10,088 nucleotides of DNA. Origin: an uncultured Acetatifactor sp. Its GTDB lineage: Bacteria > Bacillota > Clostridia > Lachnospirales > Lachnospiraceae. Below, in pieces: positions 1-5,643 of the stretch. The position numbers and the translations under genes were made by a program. The stretch spans positions 1-10,088 of the forward strand of contig CAJTPN010000036.1 in NCBI GenBank assembly GCA_910578185.1. Direction: 5' to 3'. Within the stretch, counting starts at the first letter, position 1; each line of letters starts with the position of its first letter. The notes beneath the pieces are model-generated. The model made no database searches. It saw only the letters and a program-made list of their open reading frames with translations, and was not told where the DNA came from.

Positions 1-53
1 TAAGACATCGCCCTTTCACGGCGGTAACACGGGTTCGATTCCCGTTGGAGTCA
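1..53 (+). tRNA. tRNA-Glu (TTC), 5' end outside the window
   Basis: This is the 3' part of a glutamate tRNA. The anticodon stem is TCGCC (8-12) with GGCGG (20-24), the seven-base loop is 13-19 and the anticodon TTC is at 15-17. A TTCGATT T-loop sits between ACGGG and CCCGT, followed by the 3' acceptor strand TGGAGTC (46-52) and discriminator A53. CCA is not encoded, as in the next two tRNAs, so it must be added after transcription. The D-arm and 5' acceptor strand lie upstream of the window. It is the first visible member of a Glu-Met-Asp cluster. Confidence 0.95.
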
Positions 54-88
54 TTATTGGAGTGAATTGTTTTTAATATTGATAATGC

Positions 89-162
89 GGACCTTTAGCT
101 CAGTTGGTTAGAGCAACCGGCTCATAACCGGTCGGTCCTGGGTTCGAGTCCCCGAAGGTCCA
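89..162 (+). tRNA. tRNA-Met (CAT), probably elongator type
   Basis: Acceptor strands GGACCTT (89-95) and AAGGTCC (155-161) pair perfectly, with discriminator A162 and no encoded CCA. The anticodon stem ACCGG/CCGGT (116-120 with 128-132) encloses CTCATAA, anticodon CAT at 123-125. The acceptor is fully paired at its first position, which argues against initiator tRNA. CAT could also belong to a lysidine-modified tRNA-Ile2, but the overall sequence resembles elongator tRNA-Met of Clostridia. The T-stem CTGGG (138-142) with CCCCG (150-154) has one mismatch, T139 opposite C153. Confidence 0.93.
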
Positions 163-192
163 TTTGAGAGAAGTCTCGCCGCATTATATTTT

Positions 193-266
193 GGCCCAGT
201 GGCTCAGTTGGTTAGAGCGTCGCCCTGTCACGGCGAAGGTCGTCGGTTCGAGTCCGATCTGGGTCG
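193..266 (+). tRNA. tRNA-Asp (GTC)
   Basis: Acceptor strands GGCCCAG (193-199) and CTGGGTC (259-265) pair with one G-U wobble, and the discriminator is G266, the base expected for aspartate tRNAs. The anticodon arm TCGCC/GGCGA (220-224 with 232-236) carries GTC at 227-229. The T-arm GTCGG/CCGAT around TTCGAGT is sound. CCA is not encoded. It is the last gene of the cluster and is followed four bases later by an intrinsic terminator. Its anticodon arm is nearly identical to that of the neighbouring tRNA-Glu. Confidence 0.96.
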
Positions 267-269
267 TTG

Positions 270-300
270 AAAATCCTGCAGAATCCTGCAGGATTTTTTT
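270..300 (+). terminator. Intrinsic terminator of the tRNA cluster
   Basis: A perfect 12-bp stem is formed by AAAATCCTGCAG (270-281) and CTGCAGGATTTT (286-297) around the four-base loop AATC. The T-run continues through 300. It lies immediately after tRNA-Asp and should end transcription of the tRNA operon. Confidence 0.93.
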
Positions 301-422
301 GCGATAATAGAATCTTCCTGGAGCGTGTATTCTGTTGTTGAAATAAAAAAGGTTTCCGATCGTCTCCTACGACTTCTGGCGAAACTCATAAAAGAAGTAA
401 AAGCGACTGGGTAAACAGCAGA

Positions 423-451
423 TTGACATGATGAAAATAGTGTGATAAAAT
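423..451 (+). promoter_or_regulatory. Near-consensus sigma-A-type promoter of an orphan unit
   Basis: TTGACA (423-428) is a perfect -35 box. It is followed by a 17-base spacer and TAAAAT (446-451), one base off the TATAAT consensus. Transcription would start near 457-459. A six-base inverted repeat, AACAGC (414-419) and GCTGTT (455-460), flanks it and could be an operator or chance. No long open reading frame follows. The next strong signals are a 12-codon ORF at 596 and a terminator at 806-832. Confidence 0.8.
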
Positions 452-595
452 AAAGCTGTTATCATTCCTTCCGGTAAAGTATGCGGCAGACTGCAGGGTT
501 GGGAAGAGGGAGACGAAGTATGGAGGAACCCTTTGGGAATCTTAGCAGAAGAAATTTCATATTGCCGGGTGGGAATTTGAAGGAAAGGAGATTTT

Positions 596-634
596 ATGTT
601 AAGCATTGTGGGAAAAGAGGATAGTGCAAACTGA
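596..634 (+). CDS. Possible 12-residue peptide ORF
   Basis: ATG at 596 opens a 12-codon frame encoding MLSIVGKEDSAN and ends with TGA at 632-634. AAAGGAG (584-590) lies five bases upstream, as good a ribosome binding site as any in the window, which is why this tiny frame is listed. It lies in the middle of the unit between the promoter at 423 and the terminator at 809. It has no membrane segment and no run of one amino acid of the kind that attenuator leader peptides use. It may be a true small protein, a decoy, or the surviving start of a truncated gene. Confidence 0.3.
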   Translation: MLSIVGKEDSAN

Positions 635-805
635 ATGATTGCAGGGCATAACCTATATCAGGACATGTGAATTATTGTTTTGTAAAAATATGCTGCGTTG
701 ACATATTCTAAAAGTATGCCCTTTTTCGGCAAGGAAGCTGCCGTTATATCTGCCTTACAAATTGCTTAACATATTTCAATAGGTTTCGTTGACTCATGAG
801 ATAGG

Positions 806-832
806 AAGCACGGCTGTCAGGCCGTGTTTTTT
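806..832 (+). terminator. Intrinsic terminator of the orphan unit
   Basis: CACGGC (809-814) pairs perfectly with GCCGTG (821-826) around TGTCAG and is followed by six T residues (827-832). AAG upstream can extend the stem into the T-run. No protein gene ends just before it, so it most likely ends the transcript started at the 423-451 promoter. Confidence 0.88.
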
Positions 833-913
833 GTGCTAAAAATAGTATGGGACATTTAAAGTGGATTTTGCCTTATTTTCCGGCGATGTTTTCGTGACAT
901 ATGCGGGAGGGCT

Positions 914-1147
914 ATGGCGGAATCGGCTAAGTATGGAGACGGCTATGGTGAAATATGCCTTGTAGGGCAGAGGATACCATGGTCGTTTTTTGCGTTAAAA
1001 TTAGGCAAGAGACCTATTGGGACTGTAGATTTCCTGGGAGTAGCTGTTCTGGCGCTATTATTTTGTAGGGAAATTATCATTGAGGGAAGAAGACACATTG
1101 CGCAAACGAAAAAAGGAGAAGAAAAATGGAAAGAAAAATTAAGGTAA
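914..1147 (+). CDS. Doubtful 77-residue ORF before the GNAT gene
   Basis: This frame would encode 77 residues with one short hydrophobic stretch (about residues 38-52, around FLGVAVLALLF) and a lysine- and glutamate-rich tail. I do not recognise it. The purine block GGGAGGG (905-911) is only two bases from the ATG, too close for an efficient ribosome binding site. The frame overlaps the well-supported GNAT start by 22 bases in another frame. It may be chance, or the worn end of a membrane-protein gene. Apart from this frame, 833-1110 shows no convincing promoter or gene. Confidence 0.18.
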   Translation: MAESAKYGDGYGEICLVGQRIPWSFFALKLGKRPIGTVDFLGVAVLALLFCREIIIEGRRHIAQTKKGEEKWKEKLR

Positions 1148-1674
1148 TGGAAGCATGTTATTTGGAAAGATCATTGGATTTTGTGCAGCAGGTATTTGAG
1201 GAATATAAAGATTTGGAAGAAGGAAAGGTAGTTCGGGCGTTGGTGGAGGAAATCCGCAGCAAAAAATATTATCTGCCGGAGATGGAGCTTCTTATGGTGG
1301 ATGAAGAGGATAACATTAATGGTTATGCCATGTTTTCGGGATTCCATCTGGAGGGAAAGTATGAGGGAGAGATGCTGATACTTACGCCTGTGGCGGTCCG
1401 TACTTCTCTTCAAAGGCGGCATATTTCCAGGGACTTGATCGAATATGGCTTTGAAAAGGCAAAGAAACTGGGGTATAAGGCGGTATTGGTGGAAGGGAAC
1501 CCCAGGAATTATCATTCCCGTGGTTTTGTAACCGCTGCGGAATATGGGATTATGCCAGGTGCGTCGGTGCATCTGCCGCGGATTGATTGCCTGATGGTAA
1601 AGGAACTGGCGCCCGGGGCACTTGAGAAAATAAAGGGGCAGGTGGAATATGATTTTTACAGGGCGCTTATGTAG
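1126..1674 (+). CDS. GNAT-family N-acetyltransferase
   Basis: This is a 182-residue predicted cytoplasmic acetyl-CoA-dependent acyltransferase whose acceptor cannot be read from sequence. It resembles the YhbS-like (COG3153) branch of GNAT proteins. Strand beta-4 and motif A lie around residues 85-118 (LTPVAV, then a helix ending in AKKLGYKAV), followed by VEGNPRNYHSRGF (122-134) in the place of the family's V-x-G-D/N-P-x-Y-Y-x-R-F-G-F motif, and a C-terminal ELAPGAL (160-166). The acetyl-CoA-binding loop is unusual: family members carry Q-G-K-G-I-G-like residues where this one has QRRHIS (96-101), so its glycines are missing, and one residue of the RFGF motif is lost. Binding of acetyl-CoA may be altered. 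AAAGGAG (1112-1118) sits seven bases before the ATG. A TATTAT box at 1056-1061 could serve as -10, but I see no good -35. Confidence 0.85.
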   Translation: MERKIKVMEACYLERSLDFVQQVFEEYKDLEEGKVVRALVEEIRSKKYYLPEMELLMVDEEDNINGYAMFSGFHLEGKYEGEMLILTPVAVRTSLQRRHISRDLIEYGFEKAKKLGYKAVLVEGNPRNYHSRGFVTAAEYGIMPGASVHLPRIDCLMVKELAPGALEKIKGQVEYDFYRALM

Positions 1675-1852
1675 ATCAGGGGTATACTGTAAATGTAGCG
1701 CTGAGACGGTTTGGACACAGTTTTCTGCAGAATCAGGCATTGCAAGGAATCTTTCAACGCATTTGCAGAGGAATTTGGAAGATGTGCAGGCTTTGACACC
1801 GGAGTGTACAATATGTCAAGGCGCATAATGGAATTTAAATAGGAGTGAAGAA

Positions 1853-3781
1853 ATGTATCAGGAAGAGATCAGTTTGGAATTTGACAAAATAAAAAAGCAG
1901 TGGGAGGAATATGCACTGACGGAATATGCGAAAAAGAATATATGGGAAACGCATTTGGTGCTGTCGGAAATAGAGTTGTCGGCAAGATTACGGGAGACCA
2001 CCCAGGCACGTCTGATGCTTGAGAAATGTGGCACACCTCCCCTGGATGCATTGGACGGCATACGGGATTTGGTGGGGGCCGCAGGGAGGGGGCAATGCCT
2101 GACGCCGGCACAGTTGGAAAAGGTATTGGCTGCGCTGGTGGCGGTGGGCAGGCTGAAGAGTTATTTGCAGAGGGGAAAAGCATACGATATTCCGCTGGCT
2201 TATTATGAGGAGAACCTGGATTCGCTGGAGGCATTGCGGGAAGAGCTGAGAACAAGAATCTGGAATGAGCAGGTTGCGGATAACGCGTCAAAGCTGTTGA
2301 AAGGTTTAAGGAGCGATATTCTGCGTGGGGAAGATAAAATGAGGGAAAAGGCGGAGGGGGTCATGCGGGCCAATAAGGAATGTATGTCCGACAGCTTCAG
2401 CACACTCCGCAACGGACATGTGTGTATCCCGGTGAAGAAAGAATATAAATTTCGGATATCCGGAGTATTAATTGACAAGTCTTCCACAGGAAATACGCTG
2501 TTTATAGAGCCTTCCGCAGCGGGAAAATATTATGAAGAGCTACAGAATCTTCGCATTGACGAAGAGAATGAAGTGCGGAGGATTTTATATGAGTTGACGG
2601 GATTGGTTGCAGATCAGGAACAGATCATGGAGCAGAATATCAGGATGATGGAAAATCTGGATTTTATTTTTTCCAAGGGAAAGCTGTCCATGGCGTACGG
2701 CGGCGTAGAACCAAAGATTGTGGAAGAAAGAAGAATTTTGCTCCGCGATGCAAGACATCCCCTTATGGATAGAAATATCTGTGTTCCGCTGCAGTTTTCC
2801 ATAGGCGGAGGGATAAACGGAGTGGTGATTACCGGCCCGAACACGGGCGGAAAAACCGTGGCCATTAAAACAGTTGCACTCAGTTGTATGATGGCACAGT
2901 GCGGGCTGCATGTTGCCTGTGGAGAAGCGGAAATCTGCATGAACTGTAATATCCTTTGTGACATTGGTGACGGACAGAATCTATCGGAAAACCTCTCTAC
3001 CTTTTCCGCACATATTGTAAATGTTCTGGATATTTTAAAGAAAGTCCGTGGGGACAGTCTTGTGGTAATGGATGAATTGGGTTCCGGAACGGATCCCACG
3101 GAAGGGATGGGGATTGCCATTGCCATCTTGGAGGAATTGAAAAAAAGCGGCGCATTATTCCTGGTGACCACACATTATCCGGAAGTGAAGAGCTATGCGG
3201 AGAAGGAAGCTACAATCGTCAATGCGCGGATGACTTTTGACAAGGAGAACTTAAAGCCCATGTACCAGATGGTGATCGGAGAAGCCGGAGAAAGCTGTGC
3301 ATTTTATATAGCGGGGCGTCTGGGAATGCCTGCATCCATGCTGAAAAGGGCGGCGTTGGAGGCATACGGAGAGGAGGGAATACGGCAGGGACTGTTTGAT
3401 GGAGAACAGTTCCCGGAAAGGGAATTGAAAAAGGAAGCGTCTCCTCATATCCTCAGAAACAGAACAAAAGGCAATCTTACGCCGGGTGTACAAAAGGGGG
3501 ACTATGTATACAAAAGGGGCGACAGCGTCATGATTTATCCGGATAAAAAAACAGGTATCGTTTGTGAACCTGCAAACGAAAAGGGTGTGCTTCGTGTCCA
3601 GCTGCCTGATAAGAAGGTATGGATCAACCACAAACGGGTGAAGCTGCAGGTGGCGGCGGAGGAATTGTACCCGGAAAATTACGATTTTTCCATCATATTT
3701 GACACTGTTGAGAACCGGAAACTCAGGCATAAAATGGAGCGAAAACATGTGGAGGGGAAAGAGATTGTCTATGAGAAGTGA
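1853..3781 (+). CDS. MutS2-family ATPase without Smr domain
   Basis: This is a 642-residue DNA-binding ABC-type ATPase of the MutS family, MutS2 branch. The N-terminal helical core and clamp cover about 1-300, with the MutS2-typical block LRNGHVCIPVKKEY (185-198) through STGNTLFIEP (211-220). The ATPase domain has Walker A GPNTGGKT (328-335), a signature region around LSTFSAHI (381-388), Walker B LVVMDE (403-408) and the switch histidine in TTHYPE (439-444). A KOW-like small domain (about 555-600) follows. Full MutS2 proteins are about 780-790 residues and end in an Smr endonuclease domain. Here the protein stops at about 642 with a basic tail, so it is an Smr-less form. The reading frame is intact and the ATPase residues are present, so this looks like a stable paralogue, not a decayed gene. 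Full MutS2 proteins act in recombination control or rescue of collided ribosomes. Without Smr this one may bind nucleic acid or ribosomes without cutting. AGGAG (1841-1845) lies seven bases before the ATG. The 178 bases upstream show no clear promoter. Confidence 0.9.
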   Translation: MYQEEISLEFDKIKKQWEEYALTEYAKKNIWETHLVLSEIELSARLRETTQARLMLEKCGTPPLDALDGIRDLVGAAGRGQCLTPAQLEKVLAALVAVGRLKSYLQRGKAYDIPLAYYEENLDSLEALREELRTRIWNEQVADNASKLLKGLRSDILRGEDKMREKAEGVMRANKECMSDSFSTLRNGHVCIPVKKEYKFRISGVLIDKSSTGNTLFIEPSAAGKYYEELQNLRIDEENEVRRILYELTGLVADQEQIMEQNIRMMENLDFIFSKGKLSMAYGGVEPKIVEERRILLRDARHPLMDRNICVPLQFSIGGGINGVVITGPNTGGKTVAIKTVALSCMMAQCGLHVACGEAEICMNCNILCDIGDGQNLSENLSTFSAHIVNVLDILKKVRGDSLVVMDELGSGTDPTEGMGIAIAILEELKKSGALFLVTTHYPEVKSYAEKEATIVNARMTFDKENLKPMYQMVIGEAGESCAFYIAGRLGMPASMLKRAALEAYGEEGIRQGLFDGEQFPERELKKEASPHILRNRTKGNLTPGVQKGDYVYKRGDSVMIYPDKKTGIVCEPANEKGVLRVQLPDKKVWINHKRVKLQVAAEELYPENYDFSIIFDTVENRKLRHKMERKHVEGKEIVYEK

Positions 3782-3839
3782 ATTCCGGACATATGCTGCA
3801 ATGGTGTGTTCTGCGGGAAATAATCCGCCGTGATTGGTA

Positions 3840-3868
3840 TTGCATTCAGGTAAAGAATCCTCTATAAT
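3840..3868 (+). promoter_or_regulatory. Sigma-A-type promoter for the MATE leader
   Basis: TTGCAT (3840-3845), a 17-base spacer and a perfect TATAAT (3863-3868) make a strong vegetative promoter. The start should fall near 3875, giving a leader of roughly 295 bases before the MATE start at 4170. A separate perfect TATAAT at 4038-4043 has no acceptable -35 box at 16-18 bases (ACCACC or similar), so it is a weaker or activator-dependent candidate. Confidence 0.75.
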
Positions 3869-3890
3869 AAATAATAGATCATCTGTACTG

Positions 3891-3976
3891 TGCCGGGAGG
3901 GTCAAATATCCTGCAGCTTGCTGCGAATCATGCTTGATGCCCCGTCAGCTTGCTGTGGGGTATTTGATTATCGGCA
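3891..3976 (+). ncRNA. Closed multi-branched structured element in the MATE leader
   Basis: An outer stem TGCCG (3891-3895) pairs with CGGCA (3972-3976). After an internal loop, TCAAATA (3902-3908) pairs perfectly with TATTTGA (3961-3967). Inside lie two hairpins sharing the core CAGCTTGCTG: GCAGC-TT-GCTGC (3913-3924), and CCCC (3940-3943) plus CAGC (3946-3949) with GCTG (3952-3955) plus GGGG (3957-3960). A small ATCA-TGCT-TGAT hairpin (3927-3938) can form between them. The element starts about 16 bases after the predicted transcription start. It could be a cis-regulatory RNA for the transporter, or a dispersed palindromic repeat inserted here. It is not followed by a T-run, so it is not a simple terminator. 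I do not match it to a known riboswitch class. Confidence 0.5.
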
Positions 3977-3988
3977 AGGGGAGAGAGG

Positions 3989-4027
3989 CGATGGGGTGGC
4001 ATCGTTGGTCAAGAACCACCAGGTTTC
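3989..4027 (+). other. Cluster of small, partly exclusive hairpins in the MATE leader
   Basis: CGATG (3989-3993) pairs with CATCG (4000-4004) around GGGTGG, and TGGT (4006-4009) pairs with ACCA (4015-4018) around CAAGA. Two alternative pairings compete with these: GGTGG (3995-3999) with CCACC (4016-4020), and AACC (4014-4017) with GGTT (4022-4025). Such short helices can arise by chance, but they adjoin the structured element at 3891-3976. Their mutual exclusion is the sort of arrangement expected of a switching leader. Confidence 0.25.
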
Positions 4028-4061
4028 ATGAAAAAAATATAATGTGGTCGATACATTAGGA

Positions 4062-4110
4062 CTTTGGAAGGGATATCGGACAAAAAAATCGGCTGGTATC
4101 CCTTCCAAAG
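4062..4110 (+). repeat. 18-bp inverted repeat upstream of the MATE gene
   Basis: CTTTGGAAGGGATA (4062-4075) is perfectly complementary to TATCCCTTCCAAAG (4097-4110). Four further pairs including two G-U wobbles extend the RNA stem to 4079/4093, leaving a 13-base A-rich loop. It lies 60 bases before the MATE start and inside the predicted leader RNA. No T-run follows on either strand, so it is not a typical terminator. Possible roles are an mRNA-stabilising or translation-control hairpin, a protein-binding site, or the scar of a small mobile element. The right arm holds a pyrimidine tract (CCCTTCC) that could mask a purine-rich ribosome binding site. Confidence 0.7.
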
Positions 4111-4169
4111 CAAATGTAAAAAGGAATGGAATATGTCCCGCAGCGACTAAAAACAGGAGGAGAATTGGG

Positions 4170-5570
4170 GTGGGAGAAGAGGAGTCATCACAGATATCTT
4201 CCGAAAACTTACGGAAGAATGATCTGACCACGGGATCGATTTGGAAGAAAATAATGTTTTTTGCACTGCCGATTTTTCTTGGGCAGGTATTTCAGCAATT
4301 ATATAATACATTTGATTCTCTGATTGTGGGGAAATATCTGGGAGATCAGGCACTGGCTGCAGTCAGTTCTTCCGGCAGCCTTATTTTTATGATGATCGGA
4401 TTTTTCAGCGGTGTGGCAATGGGAGCCGGCGTCATGATAGCAAAGGAATATGGAGCCAGGAACTATGAAGGAATGCGGCTTGCAATACATACCGATGTAG
4501 CCTTTGGGCTGGTGGCGGGGATTCTGCTGACCATTCTTGGCGTGTGTTTTACACCCACCATATTGCGCTGGATGCATACGCCGGAGAATGTGCTGCCTCA
4601 ATCGGTGGAATATTTCAGGTATTATTTTTGCGGCGCAGTCTTTACGGTAATGTATAATATCTTTGTGGGGATTTTGCAGGCGGTGGGAGACAGCAGGCAT
4701 CCTTTGTATTACTTGATTCTTTCTTCTTTTATCAATGTGGGATTGGACCTGATATTGGTAGGAGGGTTTCACTTTGGCGTGGGTGCCGCTGCATTGGCCA
4801 CCACGATTTCTCAGGGAATCAGCGCTTTGTTGTGTATGATACAGCTGCTTAAAAGCCGCGGGGAATACAGGCTTCGGATTCGGGAGATCGGATTTCACAA
4901 AGACAGTCTGAAAAAGATAGTACGTTTCGGATTGCCCTCCGGTGTGCAGAATTCTGTGATTGCCATGGCCAATTTGGTGGTACAGACAAATATAAATTCC
5001 TTTGGGGAGTTTGCTATGGCGGGATGCGGTTCTTATGCGAAGGTGGAAGGGTTTGCGTTTTTGCCCATAACCTGTTTTGCACAGGCATTGTCTACTTTTG
5101 TGGGCCAGAACCTTGGGGCGAAGCAGTTTGAAAGAGTGAAAAAGGGTGTGCGTTTCGGCATTTTATGTTCCGTTTCCATGGCGGAGGTCATAGGAATTGT
5201 GTTTTGGATTTTTGCCCCGTTTTTCATAGGTTTATTCAGTGATTCAGAGAATGTGATAGGTTTTGGGGTAAGGCAGGCCCGTGTGGAGGCGCTTTTTTAC
5301 TGTATGCTGGCGCTGGCGCATTGTATTGCTGGGATTATGCGAGGCGCCGGTAAAGCTACGGTTCCCATGTTTACCATGCTGGGTTTTTGGTGCCTTTTGC
5401 GTGTGACCTATATTACCATAATGCTTCGCTTTATTCCGCAGATTGAAGTGGTTTTCAGCGCTTATCCCCTGACCTGGGGAAGCAGTTGCATTGTCTTTTT
5501 GCTGTACTTTTTTAAAGCGGACTGGATGCATCACTTTGAACGATTGGAGAAGGTTGAGAAGAACATATAA
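4170..5570 (+). CDS. MATE-family multidrug/cation efflux transporter
   Basis: This is a 466-residue polytopic inner-membrane antiporter of the MATE family, which exports drugs, toxins or metabolites using a sodium or proton gradient. Its substrate is not predictable here. After a short polar N-terminus, helices begin at about residue 25, and two homologous MatE halves follow (about 25-190 and 245-410), consistent with 12 membrane segments. Typical family stretches are FFALPIFLGQVFQQLYNTFDSL (split as residues 30-51), GDSRHPLYYLILSSFINVGL (173-192) in the sixth helix region, and FVGQNLGAKQFERVKKG (310-326) in the second half. The frame is open upstream to an ATG at 4044, but that has no ribosome binding site and its extra 42 residues would be translated from a long hairpin. 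GTG 4170 has AGGAGGAG (4155-4162) at seven bases, so I chose it. A long structured leader precedes the gene, suggesting regulation at the RNA level. Confidence 0.92.
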   Translation: MGEEESSQISSENLRKNDLTTGSIWKKIMFFALPIFLGQVFQQLYNTFDSLIVGKYLGDQALAAVSSSGSLIFMMIGFFSGVAMGAGVMIAKEYGARNYEGMRLAIHTDVAFGLVAGILLTILGVCFTPTILRWMHTPENVLPQSVEYFRYYFCGAVFTVMYNIFVGILQAVGDSRHPLYYLILSSFINVGLDLILVGGFHFGVGAAALATTISQGISALLCMIQLLKSRGEYRLRIREIGFHKDSLKKIVRFGLPSGVQNSVIAMANLVVQTNINSFGEFAMAGCGSYAKVEGFAFLPITCFAQALSTFVGQNLGAKQFERVKKGVRFGILCSVSMAEVIGIVFWIFAPFFIGLFSDSENVIGFGVRQARVEALFYCMLALAHCIAGIMRGAGKATVPMFTMLGFWCLLRVTYITIMLRFIPQIEVVFSAYPLTWGSSCIVFLLYFFKADWMHHFERLEKVEKNI

Positions 5571-5643
5571 TTGTCTTGAAGGCTGTTTTGAGAAGAAATT
5601 TTGGTTCGCCGGACTATAAGGCTGTTGGGAAAGGAGAAATCAT

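Larger units (their letters stand above)
458..832 (+). ncRNA. Candidate small RNA or leader-type transcript
   Basis: A stretch of about 375 bases is bounded by a strong promoter and a strong intrinsic terminator and carries no long protein gene on either strand that looks real. Local hairpins are possible: AGGGTT/AACCCT (495-500 with 527-532) around a purine-rich loop, AATATG/CATATT (687-692 with 702-707), and CGGCA/TGCCG (727-731 with 739-743). I checked by eye for landmark sequences of RNase P RNA, tmRNA, SRP RNA and common riboswitches and recognised none. It could be a regulatory RNA, an mRNA for the 12-residue peptide at 596, or remains of a decayed gene. The boundaries come only from promoter and terminator positions. 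Confidence 0.45.

Noticed and set aside
367..606. Minus-strand 79-codon ORF in the tRNA-to-GNAT gap
   Set aside because: No ribosome binding site or family resemblance, low-complexity composition, and it lies antisense to the promoter and ORF signals on the + strand.
698..726. TTGACA at 698-703 as a second promoter in the gap
   Set aside because: No acceptable -10 box occurs 16-18 bases downstream (the sequence there is CTTTTT-like).
1171..1740. Minus-strand 189-codon ORF antisense to the GNAT gene
   Set aside because: It is the mirror of a well-supported gene. Its protein is rich in His, Pro, Leu and Gln as expected of antisense frames, and matches no family I know.
1793..1819. TTGACA/TGTCAA inverted repeat and TACAAT upstream of the MutS2-like gene as promoter or operator
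   Set aside because: The boxes are not spaced to form a promoter, and a six-base repeat is compatible with chance.
1705..1842. Open + strand frame of 45 codons between the GNAT and MutS2-like genes
   Set aside because: It has no start codon with a ribosome binding site near its beginning and I recognise no family. It could be a worn gene end, but the evidence is too thin.
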